64,000 nucleotides of DNA from Arachidicoccus rhizosphaerae (GTDB lineage: Bacteria > Bacteroidota > Bacteroidia > Chitinophagales > Chitinophagaceae). The position numbers and the translations under genes were made by a program. Under the pieces are notes generated by a model that was not told the DNA's origin, ran no database searches, and saw only the letters and a list, made by a program, of their open reading frames with translations. Positions 28,518-36,741 of this stretch are shown here, in pieces (the stretch's first letter is position 1; every line of letters begins with the position of its first letter). The DNA lies in NCBI RefSeq assembly GCF_900107765.1, contig NZ_FNQY01000001.1, positions 434,001 to 498,000 on the forward strand, given 5' to 3'.

Positions 28518-30056
28518 ATGAAAAGATTATATATTTTATTGATAGCTATTGTTCTGGGTGTCAAGTCTTATGGGTTTGTAAAACTGCCGGATATTTTATC
28601 CAGCGGGATGGTGTTGCAACGTAATACAGCTGTCCCTATTTGGGGTACAGCGCTTCCGGGCGAAGATATTAAAGTGACTTTTGGCTCTCAGCTCCATCAA
28701 ACCAAGGCAGATATGTCGGGCAACTGGAAAATCTTCCTGGATCCGCTGGAGGCTAGTGCAACAGGTCAGACTCTTTTAATTCAGGGTATTAATGCCATCC
28801 ATTTAAAGGATGTGGTGGTGGGAGAAGTCTGGTTATGTGCAGGACAGTCTAATATGCAACTTGTTTTACCAATGACCAATAAAGGGGATTCCGTTATTGC
28901 GTCCGCCAATTACCCGATGCTGCATCTCTTTAATGTAAGCCGGGAAAATTCCTTTGGTCACACCAGGGGGGCAATAGGGACTTGGGAGCCCTGTACTCCT
29001 CAATCCGTTAAGGAATTTTCCGCAGCAGGATATTATTTTGGACTGGGGTTAGAAAAGCAGCTTAAAGTGCCGGTGGGTATCATCAATGCTTCTTTTGGAG
29101 GATCGCAGGCAGAAGCCTGGACGCCCAGAGAATATTTAAGGACACCTGCATTACAGCCTTGCATAGACCGCGATACCATGTGGGCTTCACAAAGAGCCAA
29201 TGTACAGGTTAGTTATGCAAAAGAGCTGGAAGACTGGAGGGCATATGCTGAAAAGGAAAAGGCAGCGGGGCGAAAACCTAAAGAAGCACCTCATCAGCCG
29301 GAAGCGCTGAGAGATTACCGACCGACATCCTCCATTTATAATCATATGGTCCAACCATTGATTCCCTATCAGATAAAAGGAGTATTCTGGTATCAGGGAG
29401 AGAATAATGAAGGCCGGGCAGAACAATACAGGTCTCTATTACCTGCCATGATTCAGTCCTGGCGTGACAAGTGGGGGTATGAACTTCCTTTTGGCATTAT
29501 CCAGTTACCCAATTACAGGGATAAAAGCCAGCTGCCGGTAGACGGAGCCTGGAGTTTTTTAAGAGATGCCCAACGAAGGACTTCCGATAGCCTGGCTAAA
29601 ACAGGTCTGATTGTACTGATTGATGCGGGTGAAGCGCACAATATTCATCCTCATAACAAACAGATTGTAGGCGAGCGCATGTTAACCTGGGCCTTAGGGG
29701 CCGTGTATGGACAAAATATCCTGCCCTCAGGACCAAGATTTATAAAAGCGACTTATTCAGGTAAAACCGTTACTGTAGATTTTGACCAGGTTGGAAAAGG
29801 GTTAAAAACTGTCGATGGCAAATTACCGCAAAGTTTTGCTTTGGCCGGTGCGGATCATAAATGGTACTGGGGCGAAGCCAAAATTATAAATACTCATCAG
29901 ATAAGGGTAACAAGTAAAGAAGTCAAAAAACCGATCGCAGTACGGTATGCGTTTAATAATAATCCCGATGACCCTAACCTAACCAATGACAGCAATATTC
30001 CGGCTTCTCCATTCAGGTCGGATGACTGGCCGGGACCAACGCAGGGAAAAAGGTAG
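28518..30056 (+). CDS. Sialate O-acetylesterase-like SGNH esterase (SASA domain, CE20 type)
   Basis: Deacetylates sugars; in this setting most likely acetylated pectin or hemicellulose side chains, not sialic acid. The order is signal peptide (about 1-19), a small beta-domain (LPDILSSGMVLQRNTAVPIW), then the SGNH fold split by inserted segments. The nucleophile Ser111 sits in LCAGQSNMQ; block III includes FWYQGENNEGRAEQY; the Asp-His pair is likely in AHNIHPHNKQ. Length (512 aa) is usual. It follows the Tat-signal GH2 protein by 45 nt, in one unit. The name sialate esterase is a family label; no sialic acid genes are seen nearby. Confidence 0.85.
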   Translation: MKRLYILLIAIVLGVKSYGFVKLPDILSSGMVLQRNTAVPIWGTALPGEDIKVTFGSQLHQTKADMSGNWKIFLDPLEASATGQTLLIQGINAIHLKDVVVGEVWLCAGQSNMQLVLPMTNKGDSVIASANYPMLHLFNVSRENSFGHTRGAIGTWEPCTPQSVKEFSAAGYYFGLGLEKQLKVPVGIINASFGGSQAEAWTPREYLRTPALQPCIDRDTMWASQRANVQVSYAKELEDWRAYAEKEKAAGRKPKEAPHQPEALRDYRPTSSIYNHMVQPLIPYQIKGVFWYQGENNEGRAEQYRSLLPAMIQSWRDKWGYELPFGIIQLPNYRDKSQLPVDGAWSFLRDAQRRTSDSLAKTGLIVLIDAGEAHNIHPHNKQIVGERMLTWALGAVYGQNILPSGPRFIKATYSGKTVTVDFDQVGKGLKTVDGKLPQSFALAGADHKWYWGEAKIINTHQIRVTSKEVKKPIAVRYAFNNNPDDPNLTNDSNIPASPFRSDDWPGPTQGKR

Positions 30057-30252
30057 TATGGGATTTACATCCGAACGGTTGGCCCATTTTTGTAAATGCC
30101 CGTATTGATGCCACGCCGCAGGATAGGTATTGTCGGCATTTTGTCCATGTTTATTACTTCGTGCTTTTTATTTTTCTTTTTCACATAAATCTAATTTATT
30201 GAATATCATATTCTAATGTATTCTTCGGTATTAGGGAAGGATAGGCCATTAT

Positions 30253-30579
30253 TTGATTTTATTTGACAATAAATATATTGTCGTTAATTTTGACAATATA
30301 TTTATTGTTATCATTAGGGAAATTGTAACCCGGTTAAAAAGAATTTTTAGTGAACACGAAAGGTCGTTTATCCAAAAATTACTTTGCCAGCTTTGTGGGA
30401 GCATTGTTCTTAGTAGAGAATCTGTGTTAAATTTAGGTTCAGGCATATTATCTGAGAATGCGATGAATAGAATATTGGAGAACTTAAATTATGATGGATA
30501 TATTGAAATTGTGGATGACAATTTTTATAAATTCAAATCGCCAGTGCTCATGCAGTGGTGGAAACGACATGAGTGTTAA
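30253..30579 (+). CDS. Small winged-helix-like reading frame (start uncertain)
   Basis: Open for 108 codons, but the only early ATG (30253) lies before the promoter at 30262-30292, so the true start must be further in. There is no in-frame ATG until residue 70; a GTG occurs about residue 57. The recognisable part (about 33-108) looks like a winged helix: helices SFIQKLLCQLCG and NAMNRILENLNYDGYIEI, then NFYKFKSPVLMQWWKRHE. That last block matches in pattern the winged helix inside the ATPase that follows (LYRIHDFLFNMWYNLRY). Two readings fit: a stand-alone regulator using a rare start codon, or the surviving C-terminus of a decayed ATPase. The stop lies 3 nt before the ATPase start. I do not recognise a named family. 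Confidence 0.4.
   Translation: MILFDNKYIVVNFDNIFIVIIREIVTRLKRIFSEHERSFIQKLLCQLCGSIVLSRESVLNLGSGILSENAMNRILENLNYDGYIEIVDDNFYKFKSPVLMQWWKRHEC
30262..30309 (+). promoter_or_regulatory. Promoter with two palindromic operators, upstream of the ATPase cassette
   Basis: TTTG (30262-30265), 19 nt, TAATTTTG (30285-30292) matches the Bacteroidota consensus exactly. The palindrome GACAATAAATATATTGTC (30265-30282) fills the space between the boxes, and a second, GACAATATATTTATTGTT (30292-30309), covers the expected start of transcription. The second is also an inverted copy of the first (17 of 18). The layout suggests repression by a dimeric protein. Confidence 0.7.
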
Positions 30580-30582
30580 GTT

Positions 30583-32289
30583 ATGGATAATAAAGTTAGA
30601 AATAATACAGGCCTTTTGGGCAAAAAAGAACTTATAGATGGCTTTGTTGCTAACCAGCGTGTTTTGGATATTATACTGCTGGAGCTTCGTGGTACCACAT
30701 ACAATGGGCCTTTGCAGTGCTACCTGGTTATTGGTGAACATGGCATTGGGAAAACGATGCTTTTATGGCGGATAAAATATGCTATTGAAGACGACCTCGA
30801 ACTTAGCAATCTGATTGTTCCTGTGATTTTTAAGGAAGAACAATATTTTCTTGGTGATTTAGAAACGCTTTGGAATTATGTTGCATCACAAATTGAATGC
30901 TTCCCATTACCCGAAAAAAAAGACACTGCTTATTCCGTCGAAATTTTATTTGAAAAAGCAAATGAGGAATCGGCTTATTATAAGCTGGAAAAAATGCTAA
31001 AGGAGCGAAGTAAAAAAGTCATTTTGTTTATTGAAAATCTGGATGCGTTTTTCCGGAAAATAGGGAAAAACGGACAGCAAAGGTTAAGGGAAGTCCTCTC
31101 TACTTCCAGGGATATCCGTATTATCGGATCTGCTACTTCCCTTTTTAATGAAGTCTCAAATTATCATCTGCCATTTTATGAGTATCTCAAAGTAATTCAA
31201 CTAAAGGGGCTGAATCGGAAAGAGGCAGAGCATATGTATGCGAAGACCATTGAACCGTCATTGAAGTCAAAAAAAGAGGAACAGATACCAAAGAGGTATT
31301 CTGCCCGTATTGAAGCGCTTCGACGTTTAACAAAAGGTAATCCAAGGCTTATGGGGTATATGTACCAGAGTATGCAAAACGGAAGCAATAACGGGGTTGA
31401 TGACATTTTCTTGTTGTTGGATTTGTTGACGTTACGTTATAAAACGGAGATGGAGCAGATGCCCTACCAACAGCAAAGAGTTATTGATTATATTGCAGGT
31501 AGACTGGACGCGGTAGCTGTAAAAGACATTGTCCATGGAACCGGTATGGAGAGCAAATACATTTCTTCCATATTAAGCACCCTTAGAAAAAATAAAGCAG
31601 TAGACAAAATTGAAACTGATTCAAAAAATCACTTATATCGTATACATGATTTTCTATTCAATATGTGGTATAACTTGCGCTATGGGAATATGGCTGATGC
31701 GGCTGCCTTAATTCGATTTTGTGAAGTGTGGATTGGCATTAAAGACCAAGATGGTGATACTGAAGAGGCAATTAGTTCCGAATCTACGATTATTCAGTTT
31801 CCAGGATTAAATAATTTGCGCAACCTTAAGTCTGCAAATCCCAACGGCTTTTATAAATCAGGGGAAGTTCAGGTTGCAATTGATAAGGAACTTCAAAATA
31901 TAAGTAACCAGCGTTTTGATGATCCGTATATGGCTGTTGTTTATGCAACACTGATAATAGACCAAGGTTATTTTGAGTGTCCATGCCATTTATTGACGGC
32001 ACATGAAGACAAAATTGCTTTTGTGATGGATGGGACAAATGAGGCAGATAAACAGAAATTGGTTCGTGAGTTAATCTCATTTTTTATAAAGTTGTTGACT
32101 AAAAACCAGTACAATTGGGCTATGCAGTTATTTGCAAAAGGTAAAGAGACTTTCAGAGTGTGGCTACGTCCCATATATTTTGCTTGTCTGCGACTATTAA
32201 AGGAGGAGTATCCGACGGATGTTTTAAAGTCAGCTCCTGCGCTGGATTCAACAATACAGGAGATTTTGGAGGAGATTAAGCGGGCCTAA
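30583..32289 (+). CDS. AAA/ORC-like ATPase with internal winged helix
   Basis: Walker A is GEHGIGKT (residues 51-58), and Walker B is the ILFIENLD block (about 147-154) with Glu151-Asn152 where Asp-Glu is usual. A sensor-like IIGSAT follows at about 185. A winged helix spans about 290-367 (VKDIVHGTGMESKYISSILS to LYRIHDFLFNMWYNLRYG). The last 200 residues are mainly helical and unrecognised; they could be a repeat or effector domain. There is no signal peptide or membrane segment, so it acts in the cytoplasm. It lies inside the pectin locus but has no evident link to sugar use, and is preceded by its own palindrome-bearing promoter. Function unknown; resemblance is to STAND/ORC-type ATPases used in regulation or defence. 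Confidence 0.75.
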   Translation: MDNKVRNNTGLLGKKELIDGFVANQRVLDIILLELRGTTYNGPLQCYLVIGEHGIGKTMLLWRIKYAIEDDLELSNLIVPVIFKEEQYFLGDLETLWNYVASQIECFPLPEKKDTAYSVEILFEKANEESAYYKLEKMLKERSKKVILFIENLDAFFRKIGKNGQQRLREVLSTSRDIRIIGSATSLFNEVSNYHLPFYEYLKVIQLKGLNRKEAEHMYAKTIEPSLKSKKEEQIPKRYSARIEALRRLTKGNPRLMGYMYQSMQNGSNNGVDDIFLLLDLLTLRYKTEMEQMPYQQQRVIDYIAGRLDAVAVKDIVHGTGMESKYISSILSTLRKNKAVDKIETDSKNHLYRIHDFLFNMWYNLRYGNMADAAALIRFCEVWIGIKDQDGDTEEAISSESTIIQFPGLNNLRNLKSANPNGFYKSGEVQVAIDKELQNISNQRFDDPYMAVVYATLIIDQGYFECPCHLLTAHEDKIAFVMDGTNEADKQKLVRELISFFIKLLTKNQYNWAMQLFAKGKETFRVWLRPIYFACLRLLKEEYPTDVLKSAPALDSTIQEILEEIKRA

Positions 32290-32419
32290 GGACAGTCTCC
32301 CTGACGTAACATGCAAGTTGTAAAGGCTCGGTTGCTTCGTTAAAAAGACTATACGAGCTGAAAGCGTTTTAGGGGACTGCTTCTTTTTAAAAGATTTGAC
32401 TGGACTTGTGGCCTCCCAT
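32290..32419 (+). other. Gap after the ATPase gene
   Basis: About 130 nt without a gene before promoter site E; together with the site E leader, 346 nt are non-coding. A weak long-range pairing between CAGTCTCCCT (32294 onward) and AGGGGACTG (near 32372), followed by TTCTTTTT, might act as a terminator, but the pairing is imperfect and the loop long. Confidence 0.35.
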
Positions 32420-32465
32420 ACAGGACGGTACAGGATAGTTGCACTGCAAAAACGTATTAATATTG
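32420..32465 (+). promoter_or_regulatory. PUL promoter, site E, for the SGNH-GH29-GH28-GH2 operon
   Basis: ACAGGACGGT (32420-32429) and ACAGGATAGT (32430-32439), then T, 17 nt and TAATATTG (32458-32465). This is the cleanest copy of the repeat. The -7 box and its next three bases (TTA) are identical to those at site B. The leader to the start codon at 32636 is about 165 nt. Confidence 0.8.
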
Positions 32466-32635
32466 TTAATGGAAATGACTGGTGCCACACAGGCTTACAG
32501 GTTGACCTAATGTTACGTTTCCTGGATTTAAACAGCTCACTGATAATCCGAGCGGTTCGTGAAGGGAGAAGGAAGTAAATGGTTTAAGTTTACAACCGTA
32601 TTATAAATTTTAATTCAATCATAAAAAGAAAGAAA

Positions 32636-33361
32636 ATGAAAAATTTATGGACTGTCTATTTGCTGATAATGAGTGCCCTGTGCTATAGTCTGACCGGTCT
32701 TGGACAGTCGCATACACCCAAAAAAGTCTCCATACTGGGCGACTCTTATTCCACCTTTGAAGGTTATCTGACCCCTGATTCTAACTATAACTGGTATTAT
32801 AAAATACCCAGACAGAAAAACGACGTTCGTAAAGTCTCTCAGACCTGGTGGCATCTGTTTATTAAAGGCCATCAGGATGTACTCGAGACCAATAACTCCT
32901 TTTCCGGGGCCACCATTTGTTATACCGGTTACCATAAAGATGACTATAGCCGGGAATCCTTTGTCGCCAGGATGTACAACCTGGGGCATCCGGACATTAT
33001 TTTTATATTCGGGGCTACAAACGATAGTTGGGCAGATTCTCCTATCGGTGACTACCAGTATAGTGACTGGAAAACAGCGCAGCTGTATTCCTTCCGTCCT
33101 GCTATGGCCTATATGCTGGCGCATATGGTTAAGCAGTATCCGGATACCAAAATCTATTTTCTGCTTAATGACGGCTTAAAAGATAGCATCAATAAGTCTG
33201 TAATAGAAATCTGTAAGCATTACAATATAGATTGTATTAAGCTAACCGGCATTGACAAACAAAGCGGGCATCCTTCCATAAAAGGTATGGCCCAGATTAA
33301 TGATCAGATCAGTGCCTACATTAAAAAAGAGCGGACCGGTCACCTAGCAGGTAACCGGTAA
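32636..33361 (+). CDS. SGNH/GDSL hydrolase, probable carbohydrate esterase
   Basis: Residues 1-23 form a signal peptide ending TGLGQ. SGNH blocks are clear: VSILGDSYSTFEGY (block I, Ser of GDS), NSFSGATIC (block II), FIFGATNDSWADS (block III, Asn of GATND) and SGHPSIKGM (block V, catalytic His). Length is 241 residues. It is of a different subgroup from the two CE12 proteins of this locus. It is first in a four-gene operon with a fucosidase, a GH28 enzyme and a GH2 enzyme, so it probably removes an ester (acetyl or similar) from the same polymer. The actual ester is not known from the sequence. Confidence 0.82.
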   Translation: MKNLWTVYLLIMSALCYSLTGLGQSHTPKKVSILGDSYSTFEGYLTPDSNYNWYYKIPRQKNDVRKVSQTWWHLFIKGHQDVLETNNSFSGATICYTGYHKDDYSRESFVARMYNLGHPDIIFIFGATNDSWADSPIGDYQYSDWKTAQLYSFRPAMAYMLAHMVKQYPDTKIYFLLNDGLKDSINKSVIEICKHYNIDCIKLTGIDKQSGHPSIKGMAQINDQISAYIKKERTGHLAGNR

Positions 33362-33397
33362 ACCATGCCCAAAACAACCATAAAGCAAACCAATTTG

Positions 33398-35083
33398 ATG
33401 AAAAAAAGATATAGAACTCTATCCGTCGGCATTCTAATGGTCTGCGGCTGTCTGGCAACCAGTCCGGCTGCCTTGCAGGCGCAGGTACATATACCGGGTC
33501 CTTCCGGAAAGCCTATACATGACAAGCCGGTCACTAAGGTCGTCAATAAACAAATCGGAGAAGCGGGCAATGACACCGGTTTTGATATGGCCCCCGAGAC
33601 GACCCTAGAGGTGGTACAAGCGGCTGTTAAAGCGATCCCTGCTAATTTGGCCAAGGCTAATGGACCTTTTAATCCTACCTGGGCCTCTATTCAGGAACAT
33701 TATAAGGTGCCGGCTTGGTTTGAAGGCGCTAAGTTTGGCCTGTTTATGCACTGGGGATTGTATTCAGTTCCGGCCCATCAGAGTGAATGGTACGAAAAAC
33801 ATATGTATGGCGACCCGGGCACCATAAAATGGCATGAGGCTCATTACGGTCCCCAGGATAAATTCGGGTATAAGGATTTTATTCCCTTATTCACGCAGCA
33901 AAATTTCAGGGCAGACGAGTGGGCGGCGCTTTTTAAGGCCTCCGGTGCCCGGTTTGTCATTCCCACTGCCCAGCACCATGATAATTTTGCCATGTGGGAC
34001 AGCAAGGTCACTCCTTATAATGCCAAGCAGATGGGGCCAAAGCAAGACCTGATTGGCGAGCTTTGCACTGCCGTACGCAAGGTCGGACTGAAGTTCGGGG
34101 TGTCCAACCACGGCATTGAAAACTTTCAGTTTATCAATCCACCACAGGCCATGCTGGAAAAGATGCAGGCAGAAAGAGCAGATTTATTCGATCCAAAATG
34201 GGAGGGTTTTTACCATGTAGCCGATCGGAGTGACAGCGCCTGCAAACAGTTTCTGGTAAATTGGTATGAACGCAACGTAGAGTTGATTGATAAGTATCGT
34301 CCCGATATCCTATGGTTTGACAATGGCATTGATCAGCGATATCTGGACCCGTTAAAGTTGCAAGTCGCCGCTTATTATTATAACCGGGCAAAAGAGTGGG
34401 GCAAACAAGTCTCCATTAGCTCCAAAAAAGCAGCCTTTGCTCCTGAAGGAACCAATATTCATACAACAGGTTCTATATTGGATTTTGAAGGCCGAATCCC
34501 GTCAGGAATACGCACCGGCGAATGGCAGGTAGACAGTAAGATCGGTTCTACCTGGGGCTATACAAAAGATATGACGGTAGCGGGTGCCGGCAAGATTATC
34601 GCAACTCTTGCCGACGTAGTAAGTAAGAATGGCACCCTGCTGTTAAACATCTCTCCTACAGCTGACGGCCGGATTCCCGAAGATCAGAAAAAGACATTAC
34701 TGGAAGTCGGCCAATGGCTATCCGTAAACGGAGAAGCCATTTACAACACCCATAACTGGATAAAATTCGGAGAAGATGGTAAAACGCCTGTAATCCGCTA
34801 TACGGTCAGGGGTAATAGCCTATACGCTATCATTTTGGGCGAGTGGCCGAAGGGTAAGATCCTGCTGCCTGCTCTTGCTAAGACAGGCCGTTTACAGGGA
34901 GCGGTTGGCACCGTTTCCCTTCTGGGCAAAAAAGAAAGGCTGGGATTTAATTGGTCCGAAAAAGGTCTTCTGGTAAATCTGCCGGTAGAAGCACCGTCTA
35001 CATATGGTAATGTATTAAAAATTTCCGGACTTACCATGAACGGTTCTTCCTGGACCGGTTCCGGGAATCCCATCTCAGACTAA
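33398..35083 (+). CDS. GH29 alpha-L-fucosidase
   Basis: Removes alpha-linked fucose, here probably from pectic or xyloglucan-like side chains. The ATG at 33398 gives a proper signal peptide (MKKRYRTLSVGILMVC to LQAQ); an upstream ATG at 33365 would bury it behind 11 charged residues. The GH29 start WFEGAKFGLFMHWGLYSVPA is unmistakable. The catalytic nucleophile is most likely the Asp in PDILWFDNGID, where many relatives have WFDG. A beta-sandwich domain forms the C-terminus (about 455-561). A region of some 75 residues between the signal and the catalytic domain is not recognised. It is second in the site E operon. Confidence 0.92.
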   Translation: MKKRYRTLSVGILMVCGCLATSPAALQAQVHIPGPSGKPIHDKPVTKVVNKQIGEAGNDTGFDMAPETTLEVVQAAVKAIPANLAKANGPFNPTWASIQEHYKVPAWFEGAKFGLFMHWGLYSVPAHQSEWYEKHMYGDPGTIKWHEAHYGPQDKFGYKDFIPLFTQQNFRADEWAALFKASGARFVIPTAQHHDNFAMWDSKVTPYNAKQMGPKQDLIGELCTAVRKVGLKFGVSNHGIENFQFINPPQAMLEKMQAERADLFDPKWEGFYHVADRSDSACKQFLVNWYERNVELIDKYRPDILWFDNGIDQRYLDPLKLQVAAYYYNRAKEWGKQVSISSKKAAFAPEGTNIHTTGSILDFEGRIPSGIRTGEWQVDSKIGSTWGYTKDMTVAGAGKIIATLADVVSKNGTLLLNISPTADGRIPEDQKKTLLEVGQWLSVNGEAIYNTHNWIKFGEDGKTPVIRYTVRGNSLYAIILGEWPKGKILLPALAKTGRLQGAVGTVSLLGKKERLGFNWSEKGLLVNLPVEAPSTYGNVLKISGLTMNGSSWTGSGNPISD

Positions 35084-35183
35084 GAGGGTAATTAAAATGG
35101 TCGAAAAAGGTTGGCTGCCCTCAACAGCACAGTGCTATTTATATATTGGAATAGATTATCAGGAATATAAAAATTTCTATCAG

Positions 35184-36683
35184 ATGAAGCGAGTGATGTT
35201 GACTTTTGTGATGACGATAGCCGTTTTTTGGGTGTCGGCACAGGCCTATAATGTAAAAAACTATGGTGCTAAGGGGGATGGTGAACAGCTGGATCATACC
35301 GCCATTAACAAAGCCATTGCTGACTGTGCTGCCCATGGCGGAGGCACGGTCAATATCCCGGCCGGCAAATATCTCTCGGGCAGCATCCACCTACTTAGCA
35401 ATATCACGCTTAACCTGGAGGCAGGCGCAACCATTGTAGGTGCTCCTGCCTCCATGAAAGCCTATGATGCTCCGGAATCTTTTTCAGGAAAACAATATCA
35501 GGACGGCGGTCATACTTTCTTTCATAACAGTCTTATATGGGGTGAGAACCTGAAAAATGTGTCTATTACCGGCAGGGGCATGATTGATGGCGGCGGACTC
35601 ACCAGAAAGGATAATGAACGGGCAGGCGTCGTGTCTGGCGGTTCCATCGGAACAGGTGACAAAGCCATCGCTCTTAAAAACTGCAGAAACGTCCTGATTC
35701 GGGACATAACGATTTACCATGGGGGCCATTTTGGGATCATCGTGACCGGCTGCGATCTGGTTACCCTGGATAACCTGTTAGTCGATACCAATAGGGACGG
35801 GATTGATATAGACTGCTCAAAGCACGTCACAGTCAGCAATTGTAAAGTCAATACGCCTAACGATGACGCAATCGTACTTAAAAGTTCCTTTGCTTTAAAC
35901 AAATCCGTTGCTACAGAAAATGTGCTTATTACCAACTGCACTGTCACGGGCTTTGATGAAGGCTCTTTGATAGACGGTTCTTATAGCCCCCATAAAGTTA
36001 ACTGGGTCTGCGGGCGGATCAAGCTGGGGACCGAATCCAACGGCGGCTATAATAACATTACCATCAGCAACTGCACCTGCCTCTATTCCAATGGTATCGC
36101 ACTGGAAGAAGTAGATCAGGGAAAAATGGATAATATTGTCATTACCAATATCTCAATGTCTCATACCCATTATTATCCGATCTACATTACGACCGGAAAA
36201 AGAAACCGGGGCCCAGAATCGATTAACGACACCTCCTATGGGGGTAATATACAGATCAGTAATATTACGGTAGATGATGCGGATCCTTATTCCGGGATCC
36301 AGATTACAGGACTACCTGAAAAACCCTTAGAAAATATCCGGCTCAGCAATATTCAGGTCAACTATCAGGGTGGCGGTACGGCAGAACTAGGACGTAAAGA
36401 CTATCCGGAGCTGGCTAAGGGATATCCTGAACCTATGCAGATCGGACCATGTCCGGCCTATGGACTTTTCGTGCGTCACGTAAAAGGACTGGATTTACGG
36501 GACATTACTTTTAAGACGGGCACTGCCGATCTACGGCCAGTTATGATTATGCAGGACGCACAGGATGTTTTAATTGATAATCTCAAGGCGCCAGAGGTGA
36601 CCGGCATTCTCCCTTACAGGATGACAGATGTGAAAGATATAGTCTGGACAAATACACCTATGCTAAAGGGCTACCAGCAGTAG
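35184..36683 (+). CDS. GH28-family pectin hydrolase lacking the GHG histidine
   Basis: Beta-helix glycoside hydrolase. The start at 35184 gives a signal peptide (MKRVMLTFVMTIAVFWVSAQ); the longer upstream reading has no export signal. It opens with YNVKNYGAKGDGEQLDHTAI, standard for GH28. Catalytic aspartates are present: NRDGID (Asp205) and NDDAIVLKS (Asp227, Asp228), and the RIK motif is Arg278-Ile279-Lys280. The Gly-His-Gly motif expected between the last two is absent; the sequence there is GFDEGSLIDG. This departs from polygalacturonases and may fit a GH28 rhamnogalacturonan hydrolase or related subgroup. Third gene of the site E operon. Confidence 0.85.
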   Translation: MKRVMLTFVMTIAVFWVSAQAYNVKNYGAKGDGEQLDHTAINKAIADCAAHGGGTVNIPAGKYLSGSIHLLSNITLNLEAGATIVGAPASMKAYDAPESFSGKQYQDGGHTFFHNSLIWGENLKNVSITGRGMIDGGGLTRKDNERAGVVSGGSIGTGDKAIALKNCRNVLIRDITIYHGGHFGIIVTGCDLVTLDNLLVDTNRDGIDIDCSKHVTVSNCKVNTPNDDAIVLKSSFALNKSVATENVLITNCTVTGFDEGSLIDGSYSPHKVNWVCGRIKLGTESNGGYNNITISNCTCLYSNGIALEEVDQGKMDNIVITNISMSHTHYYPIYITTGKRNRGPESINDTSYGGNIQISNITVDDADPYSGIQITGLPEKPLENIRLSNIQVNYQGGGTAELGRKDYPELAKGYPEPMQIGPCPAYGLFVRHVKGLDLRDITFKTGTADLRPVMIMQDAQDVLIDNLKAPEVTGILPYRMTDVKDIVWTNTPMLKGYQQ

Positions 36684-36741
36684 CTGACAGAATCAAGACC
36701 CAGAAAGCAAGAAAATCAAAAAATAACCAGAATAGATACAG

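Noticed and set aside
28842-28851. GCAGGACAGT, a perfect single repeat unit
   Set aside because: It lies inside the esterase gene over the conserved catalytic motif AGQSN, has no second copy beside it and no -7 box.
30127-30140. GCAGGATAGG, resembling one half of the pectin-locus repeat
   Set aside because: The adjoining 10 bp do not match on either side, and no -7 box lies at the fixed distance.
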